From the NCBI GenBank assembly GCA_947629545.1, contig CANREE010000011.1, positions 1-45,148 on the forward strand: a stretch of DNA of 45,148 bases, given 5' to 3'. This stretch comes from an uncultured Lachnospiraceae bacterium. Its GTDB lineage: Bacteria; Bacillota; Clostridia; Lachnospirales; Lachnospiraceae. The notes under the pieces are model-generated. The model searched no databases and was not told where the DNA came from. It worked only from the letters and a program-made list of their open reading frames with translations. Below, one piece after another: positions 38,559 through 45,073 of this stretch (position 1 is the first letter of the stretch; the number at the start of each line of letters is the position of its first letter). Made by a program: the position numbers and the translations under genes.

Positions 38559-38579
38559 GAGGCCTAATCGGCCTCTTTC
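38557..38579. terminator. Terminator shared by mobV and the small ORF
   Basis: AAGAGGCC (38557-38564) pairs with GGCCTCTT (38570-38577), loop TAATC, then TTCTT on the + strand. It overlaps the stop of the convergent 49-aa gene. Confidence 0.7.
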
Positions 38580-38713
38580 TTCATGTGCTCTATTAGCTCT
38601 TCTTGATCGTCACAGCAACCATACAAAACTTCTATTTCTTCGTGCTGTTTATAGCAGACCAGAGCCAATACTGCTATTGCTGTAGTAAGTAGAAGTAACA
38701 GCTTGTTCTTCAT
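38564..38713 (-). CDS. 49-aa single-pass membrane peptide
   Basis: A short frame with a near-perfect ribosome site (AGGAGGTAAATC, then ATG at 38713). It reads MKNKLLLLLTTAIAVLALVC, then a charged tail with QHEEIEVLYGCCDDQEELIE. One hydrophobic helix (about residues 4-21) is followed by an acidic stretch with a Cys pair. It is convergent with mobV and shares its terminator hairpin. The peptide could be a regulator of transfer, an entry-exclusion factor, or a toxin-like peptide. No family is recognised. Confidence 0.6.
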   Translation of the reverse strand: MKNKLLLLLTTAIAVLALVCYKQHEEIEVLYGCCDDQEELIEHMKKEAD

Positions 38714-38770
38714 GATTTACCTCCTATAAATTCGTATAGTCTATGTATATACACGCTATGATTATACAGC

Positions 38771-38799
38771 TTATTTTGTTACATATCAAGCTATATAAT
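38771..38799 (+). promoter_or_regulatory. Promoter of the HTH gene
   Basis: TTATTT (38771-38776) and TATAAT (38794-38799) are 17 bp apart, 26 bp before the start codon. Confidence 0.5.
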
Positions 38800-38825
38800 G
38801 TATGCAGATGGAGAGGTGTATATAT

Positions 38826-39038
38826 ATGGGCTGTGTAGAAATAAAGCTGGGAGCACTATTAGCAAATCGTGGTATCAGTAAGAATAAAGTCTGTAAATAC
38901 TGTGATATGCAGAGAACGCAACTGAATAAATACATCAATAACGAGATGGAGCGAGTTGATTTAGCTGTACTTGCTAGATTGTGTGAATATTTAGACTGTG
39001 ATGTGTCCGACATCTTAGAATATAAAAAAGAGCCATAA
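38826..39038 (+). CDS. Small helix-turn-helix regulator (Cro/XRE type)
   Basis: 70 aa from the ATG at 38826, with GGAGAGGTG 8 nt upstream; an ATG at 38802 lies before the ribosome site. The HTH spans ALLANRGISKNKVCKYCDMQ, then LNKYINNEMERVDLAVLARL, and CEYLDCDVSDILEYK ends it like YozG-type Cro/CI proteins. A DNA-binding regulator of the element, controlling int, mobV or rep, is the natural guess. Confidence 0.8.
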   Translation: MGCVEIKLGALLANRGISKNKVCKYCDMQRTQLNKYINNEMERVDLAVLARLCEYLDCDVSDILEYKKEP

Positions 39039-39051
39039 AAGCTCTTTTTTG
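39026..39051 (+). terminator. Terminator of the HTH gene
   Basis: AAAAAGAGC and GCTCTTTTTT flank CATAAAA across the stop codon, giving a short hairpin with a T-run. Confidence 0.75.
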
Positions 39052-39056
39052 TTTGT

Positions 39057-39083
39057 ATTAGTCTAAATATCTTTTAGTCTAAA
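39057..39083. repeat. TTTAG-T-CTAAA palindromes, pair 1
   Basis: TTAGTCTAAA at 39058-39067 and TTTAGTCTAAA at 39073-39083, 16 bp apart, directly after the RHH gene stop. They belong to a set of seven across 39058-39797. Confidence 0.8.
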
Positions 39084-39084
39084 T

Positions 39085-39363
39085 TTACTTTTTTATTTTT
39101 TCATCGTATTTTGGCGCACAGCGTTCTCCTTCAGTTTCCCAATATCCTATAATTTTGTCCAGTTCACCATAGCTCGCTACCGTCAAATCGTCATTAAATT
39201 GCAGGTTCAAGAGTACATGATGCAAAAGACGGTTGATTAGTTCATTTCTACTAATTTTATATCTTTCAGTTAATATGTCGAGTTTTCTCTTATAATACTC
39301 ATCAATTCTTATACTAAACTCAGTATACACGTATTTTGTCTTTTTTTCTTTCTTCTTTTTCAT
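39085..39363 (-). CDS. Ribbon-helix-helix DNA-binding protein
   Basis: 92 aa. After a very basic N-terminus (KKKKEKKTK) comes a ribbon-helix-helix pattern: strand TEFSIRIDEYY, helix KRKLDILTERYKI, turn SRNELINRLLHHVLLNL. This resembles CopG/Arc-type repressors or small partition proteins. It is surrounded by seven TTTAG-T-CTAAA palindromes, two after its stop and the others upstream in its promoter region, which makes them its probable operators. It may autoregulate and control the repL-like gene, as CopG does in plasmids. Confidence 0.7.
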   Translation of the reverse strand: MKKKKEKKTKYVYTEFSIRIDEYYKRKLDILTERYKISRNELINRLLHHVLLNLQFNDDLTVASYGELDKIIGYWETEGERCAPKYDEKIKK

Positions 39364-39382
39364 ATTTAGCTCCTTTTAGTGT

Positions 39383-39502
39383 TTTAGTCTAAAAGTATTA
39401 TGTCAGTTTTCATTTAGACTGAATGAATTTTTTTCATATAAATAAGTTATATTTTTATTGATTTCTATAACTTTTATCTATACCTCATAAATTTAGTCTA
39501 AA
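39383..39502. repeat. TTTAG-T-CTAAA palindromes upstream of the RHH gene
   Basis: Copies at 39383-39393 (exact), 39413-39423 (TTTAGACTGAA) and 39492-39502 (exact). The first two lie 30 bp apart in the promoter region of the RHH gene. Confidence 0.8.
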
Positions 39503-39771
39503 TGTCGATTTTTGTCGAAATTTGCCCTGTGAGCGATTTCTGAAATTCTAACGTATATTTGTACTATGGCCCATATAATATTCGCTCACAGACGATTTTG
39601 CAAAATTACATTGTGTTTTTGCACAAATAAAAGTGTTGGTCGCATATAATTTCTTTGTACAATATGTATAAATTTTAGTTAATTATTTGTGCAATATTTA
39701 CAATAATTTACAATGCGTTTAAGCACATAATTGTTGAAAATTTAGTTTCTATTTTTCGGTGGTATCCATCA

Positions 39772-39797
39772 TTAATCTAAATGGGCTTTAGTCTAAA
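39772..39797. repeat. TTTAG-T-CTAAA palindromes, distal pair
   Basis: TTAATCTAAA at 39772-39781 and TTTAGTCTAAA at 39787-39797, again with 16-bp spacing, next to the iteron array. Confidence 0.75.
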
Positions 39798-39833
39798 TGT
39801 AAAGAAAGACGCCGCTCGTTCCAATGATTTACT

Positions 39834-39886
39834 ACATTTGTAATGTATCTGCTTACACTTGTAATACAATCAATTACAGTTGTAAT
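39834..39886 (+). repeat. Three iterons of 21-bp period
   Basis: ACATTTGTAAT (39834), ACACTTGTAAT (39855) and ACAGTTGTAAT (39876) recur with an exact period of 21 bp, two helical turns, so bound proteins would line up on one face of the DNA. This is typical of iteron-type replication origins or operator arrays. Confidence 0.75.
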
Positions 39887-39917
39887 ACACTCACACATTT
39901 TTAGTGATAGCTGATAC

Positions 39918-39982
39918 ACACACATAGAGTTACACTATCATAGAGTTGTACTACACACATAGAGTTACACTATCATGGAGTT
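39918..39982 (+). repeat. Two 30-bp direct repeats
   Basis: A 30-bp sequence beginning ACACACATAGAGTTACAC occurs at 39918-39947 and 39953-39982 with one difference (TCATAGAG/TCATGGAG). With the 21-bp iterons it forms one repeat-dense block. Confidence 0.8.
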
Positions 39983-39989
39983 CATACAG

Positions 39990-40195
39990 TCAGATAGCAG
40001 GCGGAAGCTCGGTGTGTGGAAGTGAGTCATGGTGCGTGTGTTTCGCACCTTGACTTGCTTCCCTGCTTAACTAAGTTTGGCCGTCAGGCTCATTGGCCGC
40101 CTGCAAAGCCATATGGGCGGTGCCGTCGCGAAGGCCGAAATTGAGACTGCTGTCAAGCTGATGGAGTGCGCCGCACTGGCTCAGAGGGCATAGTG
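39990..40195. other. GC-rich structured block, candidate origin or ncRNA
   Basis: About 200 bp that are far richer in G and C than the rest of the element. It contains a long stem at 40018-40062 (GGAAG/CTTCC, AGTCA/TGACT, GGTGCG/CGCACC, loop TGTGTTT). A stretch with several GGCCG/GGCGG blocks follows. An open frame through the second half (ending AALAQRA) has no ribosome site. A double-stranded origin, transfer origin or structured RNA fits better than a gene. Confidence 0.45.
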
Positions 40196-40262
40196 TTCTT
40201 AACAATATATAATTCTATAGAGAGCCAAAAACCCGCTAAAAATATAGCTTTGTTGGCATTCG

Positions 40263-40340
40263 ACAGTTTCCTACAGGAAACTGTGGCAGTTTCCTAGAGG
40301 AAACTATTTGCACCAAAATAGTTTCCTAGAGGAAACTATT
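40263..40340. repeat. Three TTTCCT-AN-AGGAAA palindromes
   Basis: Perfect inverted repeats at 40263-40284 (ACAGTTTCCT/AGGAAACTGT), 40288-40305 (AGTTTCCT/AGGAAACT) and 40317-40340 (AATAGTTTCCT/AGGAAACTATT). All share the core GTTTCCTANAGGAAAC. They lie 160-240 bp before the repL-like start, so they may bind the initiator or a repressor. Confidence 0.85.
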
Positions 40341-40504
40341 GCTTTTATACGTACTGATATATAGTTTTATTAAATTATACTTTTTAGTTCAATTTTCACA
40401 AAAAAATCTAACTAAAAAGTTTTTATTTTTTACACTAAATAATTTCAAAAAAAGACACTATTTTCTCTCGCTTCTCTCATACTATGCTTAAGAGGTGATA
40501 AACA

Positions 40505-41014
40505 TTGAAAAACAAACAAGAATTTATTGAAAATGAGAATGAACTAAGTTACCAAAACAAAAAAATCAACAAGATATTAGAAAATCAACCAGTCACACTT
40601 TATGATGAATCTGGACGCCCATTTAATTTTGCGTCAGTTTTAGTTATTGGGAAGAATTTCACAAAAACATATAGAGAAGATTTGTTCAGACTTTTGGGCA
40701 TTATCGGTAATAGTGAAATCAAAATTTTAATGTACATATTGAATAACGTGACTTACGAGAACTATCGTATGGAAACTGCTAATACATTTTGTGCAACTTA
40801 TGACGAAATTGTAGCAAAAACTGGCTGTTCACGTCGAACTGTTGCAACAGTACTAAAGAAGTTAAAAGACTGTAACGCAATAGTAAAAGTTTCTGGTAGC
40901 AAATATCGAGTAAATCCTAATCTAGCTTCTGTTGGTACAGAACTACAACAACAAAGAATTATGATTCAGTATAACACTGAATGGATTTCGGAGGCAGAAA
41001 ATGAAGATAACTAA
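40505..41014 (+). CDS. RepL-like replication initiator
   Basis: 169 aa with a TTG start at 40505 behind AAGAGGTGATAAACA. The core resembles RepL of small staphylococcal plasmids: RLLGIIGNSEIKILMYILNN, then a winged helix with TYDEIVAKTGCSRRTVATVL, KKLKDCNAIVKVSGSKYRV and NPNL. It would open the origin for rolling-circle or theta replication after excision, so the element may replicate while mobile. It overlaps the next gene by 14 bp, so they are coupled. Confidence 0.75.
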   Translation: MKNKQEFIENENELSYQNKKINKILENQPVTLYDESGRPFNFASVLVIGKNFTKTYREDLFRLLGIIGNSEIKILMYILNNVTYENYRMETANTFCATYDEIVAKTGCSRRTVATVLKKLKDCNAIVKVSGSKYRVNPNLASVGTELQQQRIMIQYNTEWISEAENEDN

Positions 41015-41300
41015 CTTAATGAAGCAAAATGCTAGAGACGCTGATTTAATCAGCTTTATGAATGAAAAATACCCTGGCAGATTAAAAAAGTGTGGAAGTT
41101 ATTGGAGAGATGGTGACTATCCAGATGTAACGATCTGGTACAATGAACCATATGAGCAATACAAATTCAAAGCACACGCACAGAAATCTCAAGATTATAA
41201 CGCAGAAGTCATTGGTAGCGATACAATAGCTTATGTGCGGAAATTTCTTGATTACAGCTTTACTGAAGCTGTAGAAGAATTATGTAAGTATCCACAGTAA
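41001..41300 (+). CDS. Small protein resembling a zinc-less CHC2 primase domain
   Basis: 99 aa. Starts inside the repL-like gene, with GGAGGCAGAAA in front of the ATG. Its second half (GSDTIAYVRKFLDYSFTEAVEEL) matches the pattern that follows the zinc site in CHC2 domains of DnaG-type primases (GGDxIDFxxKxxxxSFxEAVexL). CGSYWRDGDYPDVTIWYN aligns with the start of that domain. Only one of four zinc ligands (C31) is kept. It may be a replication accessory protein. The resemblance is by eye. Confidence 0.6.
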   Translation: MKITNLMKQNARDADLISFMNEKYPGRLKKCGSYWRDGDYPDVTIWYNEPYEQYKFKAHAQKSQDYNAEVIGSDTIAYVRKFLDYSFTEAVEELCKYPQ

Positions 41301-41309
41301 AACAAAAAT

Positions 41310-41367
41310 GGGAGGTTTAACTTCGGTTTAACTAAAGCAATATTGGCCGCAGAAACCTCCTTTTTTC
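41310..41367 (+). terminator. Terminator at the right end of the element
   Basis: GGAGGTTT (41311-41318) pairs with AAACCTCC (41353-41360), followed by TTTTTTCG. The loop contains the two GGTTTAAC arm-type sites. Confidence 0.7.
41314..41332. promoter_or_regulatory. Integrase arm-type site pair, right end
   Basis: GGTTTAAC at 41314-41321 and 41325-41332, same orientation and similar spacing to the pair at the left end. Confidence 0.5.
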
Positions 41368-41391
41368 GATATTTTTTCGACTGGCTGAAAA

Positions 41392-41412
41392 TCCGAGTCC
41401 CGTCGCCAGCTC
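41392..41412 (+). other. attR core of the integrated element
   Basis: Exact 21-bp copy of the tRNA-Thr 3' end. It was the original tRNA 3' end before insertion. Confidence 0.93.
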
Positions 41413-41423
41413 GTTAAGAAGAT

Positions 41424-41462
41424 GCCGGAAACCTTGCAGAATCTGGGTTTCCGGCTCTTTTT
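41424..41462 (+). terminator. Original tRNA-Thr terminator, now displaced
   Basis: GCCGGAAACC (41424-41433) pairs with GGTTTCCGGC (41446-41455), followed by TCTTTTT. It shares GGAAACC/GGTTTCC and a following GTATCAGAA with the element's terminator at 35906. Confidence 0.85.
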
Positions 41463-41606
41463 GTGTATCAGAAACAGAATCGACCTGAGTCGACTTATAC
41501 GGCATCAGGTATTTGAAGCGCTCCTTCTTTTGACGCTTTTTCTTATCATAATGTCGTAACGTCGTTTCAATATTTGCGTGATGCATGGTAAAACGTCTTT
41601 CGGAGG
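41440..41606 (-). pseudogene. C-terminal stub of an older tyrosine integrase
   Basis: The minus strand encodes HHANIETTLRHYDKKKRQ followed by KKERFKYLMPYKSTQVDS. This is the catalytic His-to-Tyr end of a tyrosine recombinase (H..NIETTLRHY). Everything N-terminal is gone. It lies beside the tRNA-Thr attachment site with its C-terminus facing it, as the intact int does. It is therefore a relic of an earlier insertion at this site. Confidence 0.75.
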
Positions 41607-41713
41607 CTGCACTACCTATTAATGAATCTGGACAGCAGCCGCCCCTCAGGACAAAAACAGCCCCGGCCGGCAAAATCCGCATGCCCGGCCGGGGCCAATT
41701 ATATGTCGTTGCA

Positions 41714-43489
41714 TTACGGTGTTTCTTCAGGTGTAGGCTCAGTTTCTGGCTCAGTCTCAGGAGCAGTCTCAGGTTCAGTCTCAGACCAAGGCGCCGGCAT
41801 GCCGCAATCGGCACAATGACTAAGACCTTGCCGATTCGGATTCAGTACCCACCTATGCTCACTCAAAGGAATCTCATCCGTTCTGGTCTCACCACAATTC
41901 GCACATGTGTATGTGATCGAACCGCCGTGCTGGCAGGTCGGATTGGTACGGCCGCTCTCTGCCCAGCTGTGCCCTGTCGGACTTCCCACCTGACGGGTTT
42001 CCGTATAGCCGCAGGTCGAACAAACCCAAGTCTCCGTTCCGGACGACACACAGGTAGCCTCTGTCGATTCTCTCATTGACAGATTGTGCGGCAGCGTACT
42101 AGTAAAATTCTTCCTGTCAATTTCTCTGCCGCAAACGGTACATGTCATTTGGGTATATCCCATAGAAGTGCAGGTAGCCGGAACCACAGTTTCCTGACAC
42201 TGGTGTCCCTTCGCGCTGCTTGACCTCCGCTCAGCCTGGCGCAGACCGCAACGGGTACACTGCTCATAGCCATAGCCAGCAGAAACGCAGGTCGCTTTTG
42301 TAGTTTCAACCCAAGTATAACTGTGCCCCAATGCAGGGTATGTTACATAGTTCTTCTTTGCGCCGCAGAATTTGCATTTGTCATACTCTACCCTGGATGT
42401 CTTGCATCCCTGCTCGCCTTCCGTTACATGCACGTACTCGTGATAATTCGGTGCATCACCGTCTGCAAACGTCGTCTGGGCGACCTGACCGCATTTCTTA
42501 CAAACACGATACTTGGAACCTGAATTCTTGCAGGTAGCTTCCTGCGTGATAATCCACTCACCGAACTCATGCTCACAGAACTGCGGCGAGGGGACAGTCT
42601 CAGCGGCTGCCTTTGTCGGTTCGGCTGCCTTGGTTGCACTGGCTGCTTTCGTCGGCTCGGCTGCCTTGGTTGCACTGGCCGCCTTGGTTGAACTGGTTGC
42701 CTTAGTTGACGCAGCCGCCTTTGTCGGCTCGGCTGCCTTTGTCGAATTAGTCGCCTTAGTTGACGCAGCCGCCTTGGCTGCATTCGCTGCCTTGGTCGGC
42801 TGTTCGGCCGTTTTCGCAGCTTCTGTCGTCTTCGCGGCCGTGGACTCCTTCACAGATTCGGTCTGCTTTCCGGCGGTCTCCTTTGCAGGCGCTTCCGTCT
42901 GCACCGCAGAGGAACTCTCCTTTGCGGCAATCTCGTTTGTTCCTGCACTCTGACTGATCCGTGAAATGGAAGTCCGTTCTGCAGCGTCCTCCTTTGCCAC
43001 GGCAATGGTCTCTTCCTTTACCGCCTCAGACGACTCTTCCGCTGTCACAACAGCAGTCTCTTCTGTTTCCTTTTCCGCCGTTTCTTTCACAGCTGCTTCC
43101 TGAGTCCGGGCTGCCGTTGTCTGCTCCTGCGTCGGTTCCTCTTCCTTCTCCTCAGAACCAAACAGGAAACTCAGGAAAGACGGTCTCTCCTTCCGCTCAG
43201 CTTCCTCCGGCTGCTTTGTCTCCGCCGGCGATATTCCCTCTGTGGCATCTGCAACCTCCACGGTCTCACCCGCATCGATCTCTGCCGGGACGGTATCCTG
43301 TTCCTGATCGGAAAGAGCCTGCTCAACTTCCGGCTGCACCTTCTCTTCCCCATAATCCGCTTCTACCGTCTGTCCTGCATCAAGCGCCATAATGACCGCA
43401 GATTCCTCAGGTACTACTCCCACAGCTACCATTACGCTGAGCATAATACTTGCCGCATACTTAACTAGAAAACTCAGCATCTTCGCCAT
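41714..43489 (-). CDS. Secreted Cys-rich repeat protein
   Basis: 591 aa. A signal peptide (KYAASIMLSVMVAVGVV) is followed by a Glu/Thr-rich region to about residue 210. A Lys/Ala/Thr run of degenerate TKAAEP/TKAAAS repeats spans about 225-300. The C-terminal half (about 305-560) has about seven Cys-rich modules of the type ATCxxxGxxxxxCxxCG, each with two Cys pairs and His, so zinc-ribbon-like. Such modules are common in surface proteins of Lachnospiraceae, with unknown role. The tail is Glu/Thr/Pro-rich (ETEPETEP). No sortase motif is seen. A good promoter lies upstream. Confidence 0.8.
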   Translation of the reverse strand: MAKMLSFLVKYAASIMLSVMVAVGVVPEESAVIMALDAGQTVEADYGEEKVQPEVEQALSDQEQDTVPAEIDAGETVEVADATEGISPAETKQPEEAERKERPSFLSFLFGSEEKEEEPTQEQTTAARTQEAAVKETAEKETEETAVVTAEESSEAVKEETIAVAKEDAAERTSISRISQSAGTNEIAAKESSSAVQTEAPAKETAGKQTESVKESTAAKTTEAAKTAEQPTKAANAAKAAASTKATNSTKAAEPTKAAASTKATSSTKAASATKAAEPTKAASATKAAEPTKAAAETVPSPQFCEHEFGEWIITQEATCKNSGSKYRVCKKCGQVAQTTFADGDAPNYHEYVHVTEGEQGCKTSRVEYDKCKFCGAKKNYVTYPALGHSYTWVETTKATCVSAGYGYEQCTRCGLRQAERRSSSAKGHQCQETVVPATCTSMGYTQMTCTVCGREIDRKNFTSTLPHNLSMRESTEATCVSSGTETWVCSTCGYTETRQVGSPTGHSWAESGRTNPTCQHGGSITYTCANCGETRTDEIPLSEHRWVLNPNRQGLSHCADCGMPAPWSETEPETAPETEPETEPTPEETP

Positions 43490-43574
43490 AAAATCGTACT
43501 CCTTTCAGATGGTCGGAACCATAGGCGAAGGATCACTCCCCGGCTTCGGCTCCATGCCTCTTTGTTATGCCATC

Positions 43575-43603
43575 AGTATATAGTTTCAGAAGAAATCTGT
43601 CAA
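43575..43603 (-). promoter_or_regulatory. Promoter of the Cys-rich protein gene
   Basis: On the minus strand TTGACA (43598-43603) and TATACT (43575-43580) are 17 bp apart. The leader of about 80 nt holds a small ATGG-ttccga-CCAT hairpin; no riboswitch is recognised. Confidence 0.75.
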
Positions 43604-43783
43604 CATAAATCTGCCAAAAAAAGCATGAAAATTAGTTTCTATTACTTCTTCACGGACTGCTGCCTGGAACCGATGCACACGCAGGTTCCGCCCGCAGATC
43701 GGCGGATAAATCCCGCTTCAAAAATGTTCACTCTGACAGGCTTTCAGACATAGGCTAGAGTAAAACAACAACGAGGTACCTCT

Positions 43784-45073
43784 ATGGTTTCCAATCATCC
43801 AGCCTCCCCTGCAAACGCTCCGTGCGTCTCGGCCATGGCCTGTGAAAATGCCATGCTGACGACGCCAGTCCAGGGGATGAATACACAACAGGCGGACGGC
43901 TCCGCAAACGGGACTGCCGCTTCCGCCGCGGCCGCGAACGCAGGGACTTCCATGACTCGCGGCGCTTCGGACAGCGACTACGGTCTGGCGACGCCGGTCG
44001 CACCGGAAGGCGGTATGCCGGTCTTTTCCGGGCCTTCCGCCGGCGGCGCGGACGACAGTTTCGGACTGAACACAGCAGTCTCGACTCCCGGCGCTTCCCT
44101 GATCTGGCCGGGCGCCGGTTCGCAGGGCAACAACAGTTCCGACAATCAATACGGCCTGACGCATCCGATCGCACCGGAAGGCGGAGCGCCGGTCTGGCCG
44201 AATAGCGGCACGTCCGGCAGCGGCAGCTCCGATTCCTGCAGCAACTGCTCCGGCTCCGGCAATAACACCGGCAACGGCAGTTCCGGCGGCACCACCATTT
44301 GGCCGGTCTTCCCATGGTTCCCAACCTGCCCAAGCTGCGGCGGCTGCATCACCTGCGGCGGCTCAGGCAATGGCTCCGGCAGCGGCTCCGGCAACGGCAA
44401 TTCCGGTTCCGGCAGCGGCTCCTCCACGCTCGGTCAGGTCCGTTTCCTGAACGCCTCAACCGCCAACCGAAACGTCAGCATTACCTTCGATAATACAGTC
44501 TATGCGAGCAGCGTCGGTTTTGGTACAATCTCCTACTACCGCCCGATCGCCGACGGCTTCCATACGGTTTCCGTTCGCCGCACCACGGGGCTGCAGGCAC
44601 TGGTGGTCCAGCAGAGCTTTCCGTTCTCGGCCGGTCAGAAATACACGCTGGTTCTCACGGACACCGCAGCGGGCGGCGTGAACCTGATTCAGATCCATGA
44701 CACCGGCTGCAGCAATTTGAGCTACAATACCGGCTGCTACCGCGTCGCCAATATGGCTTACAGCGGCTCCTCGTTCGACGTCTTCCTCTACAGCCACGAC
44801 GCGGTCTTTAAGAACGTAGGCTTCTCGGAAGTTACGTCCTACAAACAGGCAATTGCCGGCAGCTACCAGTTCTATATCACGAACTCCACCAATTACTCCG
44901 TGATCCGCGAACTTCCGGTTCTGATCATCGGCGCGGCCACGGGCGGCTCCTCCTCCGGCGATCCGCTGGTATCCTATTCAGTGGACATTGCCGCAGGCAA
45001 GGACTACACCTCCTACCTGATCGGCAGCAGCTGGTCCGATCTGAATTTCCGGGTGCTGACAGTTGAAGACTAA
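43784..45073 (+). CDS. DUF4397 domain protein with Gly/Ser-rich linker
   Basis: 429 aa. No signal peptide. The N-terminal third has three imperfect repeats: DSDYGLATPVAPEGGMPVF, DDSFGLNTAVSTPG..LIWP and DNQYGLTHPIAPEGGAPVWP. A Gly/Ser/Asn-rich linker containing a Cys cluster (CPSCGGCITCGG) leads to a C-terminal DUF4397 immunoglobulin-like domain (QVRFLNASTANRNVSITFDN, GFHTVSVR, YTLVLTD) that begins near residue 217 and is partly duplicated near 315. The family is found in secreted or spore-surface proteins. GAGGTACC precedes the ATG. A group II intron ends at its stop codon. Confidence 0.75.
   Translation: MVSNHPASPANAPCVSAMACENAMLTTPVQGMNTQQADGSANGTAASAAAANAGTSMTRGASDSDYGLATPVAPEGGMPVFSGPSAGGADDSFGLNTAVSTPGASLIWPGAGSQGNNSSDNQYGLTHPIAPEGGAPVWPNSGTSGSGSSDSCSNCSGSGNNTGNGSSGGTTIWPVFPWFPTCPSCGGCITCGGSGNGSGSGSGNGNSGSGSGSSTLGQVRFLNASTANRNVSITFDNTVYASSVGFGTISYYRPIADGFHTVSVRRTTGLQALVVQQSFPFSAGQKYTLVLTDTAAGGVNLIQIHDTGCSNLSYNTGCYRVANMAYSGSSFDVFLYSHDAVFKNVGFSEVTSYKQAIAGSYQFYITNSTNYSVIRELPVLIIGAATGGSSSGDPLVSYSVDIAAGKDYTSYLIGSSWSDLNFRVLTVED

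Larger units (their letters stand above)
35873..41412. mobile_element. Integrative mobilizable element in tRNA-Thr, about 5.5 kb
   Basis: Bounded by 21-bp direct repeats, with an integrase next to attL reading toward it. Gene order: int (-), mobV (+), a small membrane peptide (-), HTH (+), RHH (-), a non-coding region with iterons and palindromes, repL-like (+), CHC2-like (+). The element is much richer in A and T than its surroundings. It has mobilisation and replication modules like a small plasmid but no visible coupling protein, secretion genes or cargo. It would need a helper for conjugative transfer. No described family is recognised by name. Confidence 0.9.

Noticed and set aside
40078-40192. 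Small gene in the GC-rich block of the element
   Set aside because: The open frame lacks a ribosome site and its internal ATG is not followed by protein-like sequence of any recognised family.
41332-41814. Intact 160-aa gene
   Set aside because: It is an accidental frame running from the Cys-rich gene's antisense through an integrase stub and the att site; only the stub is meaningful.
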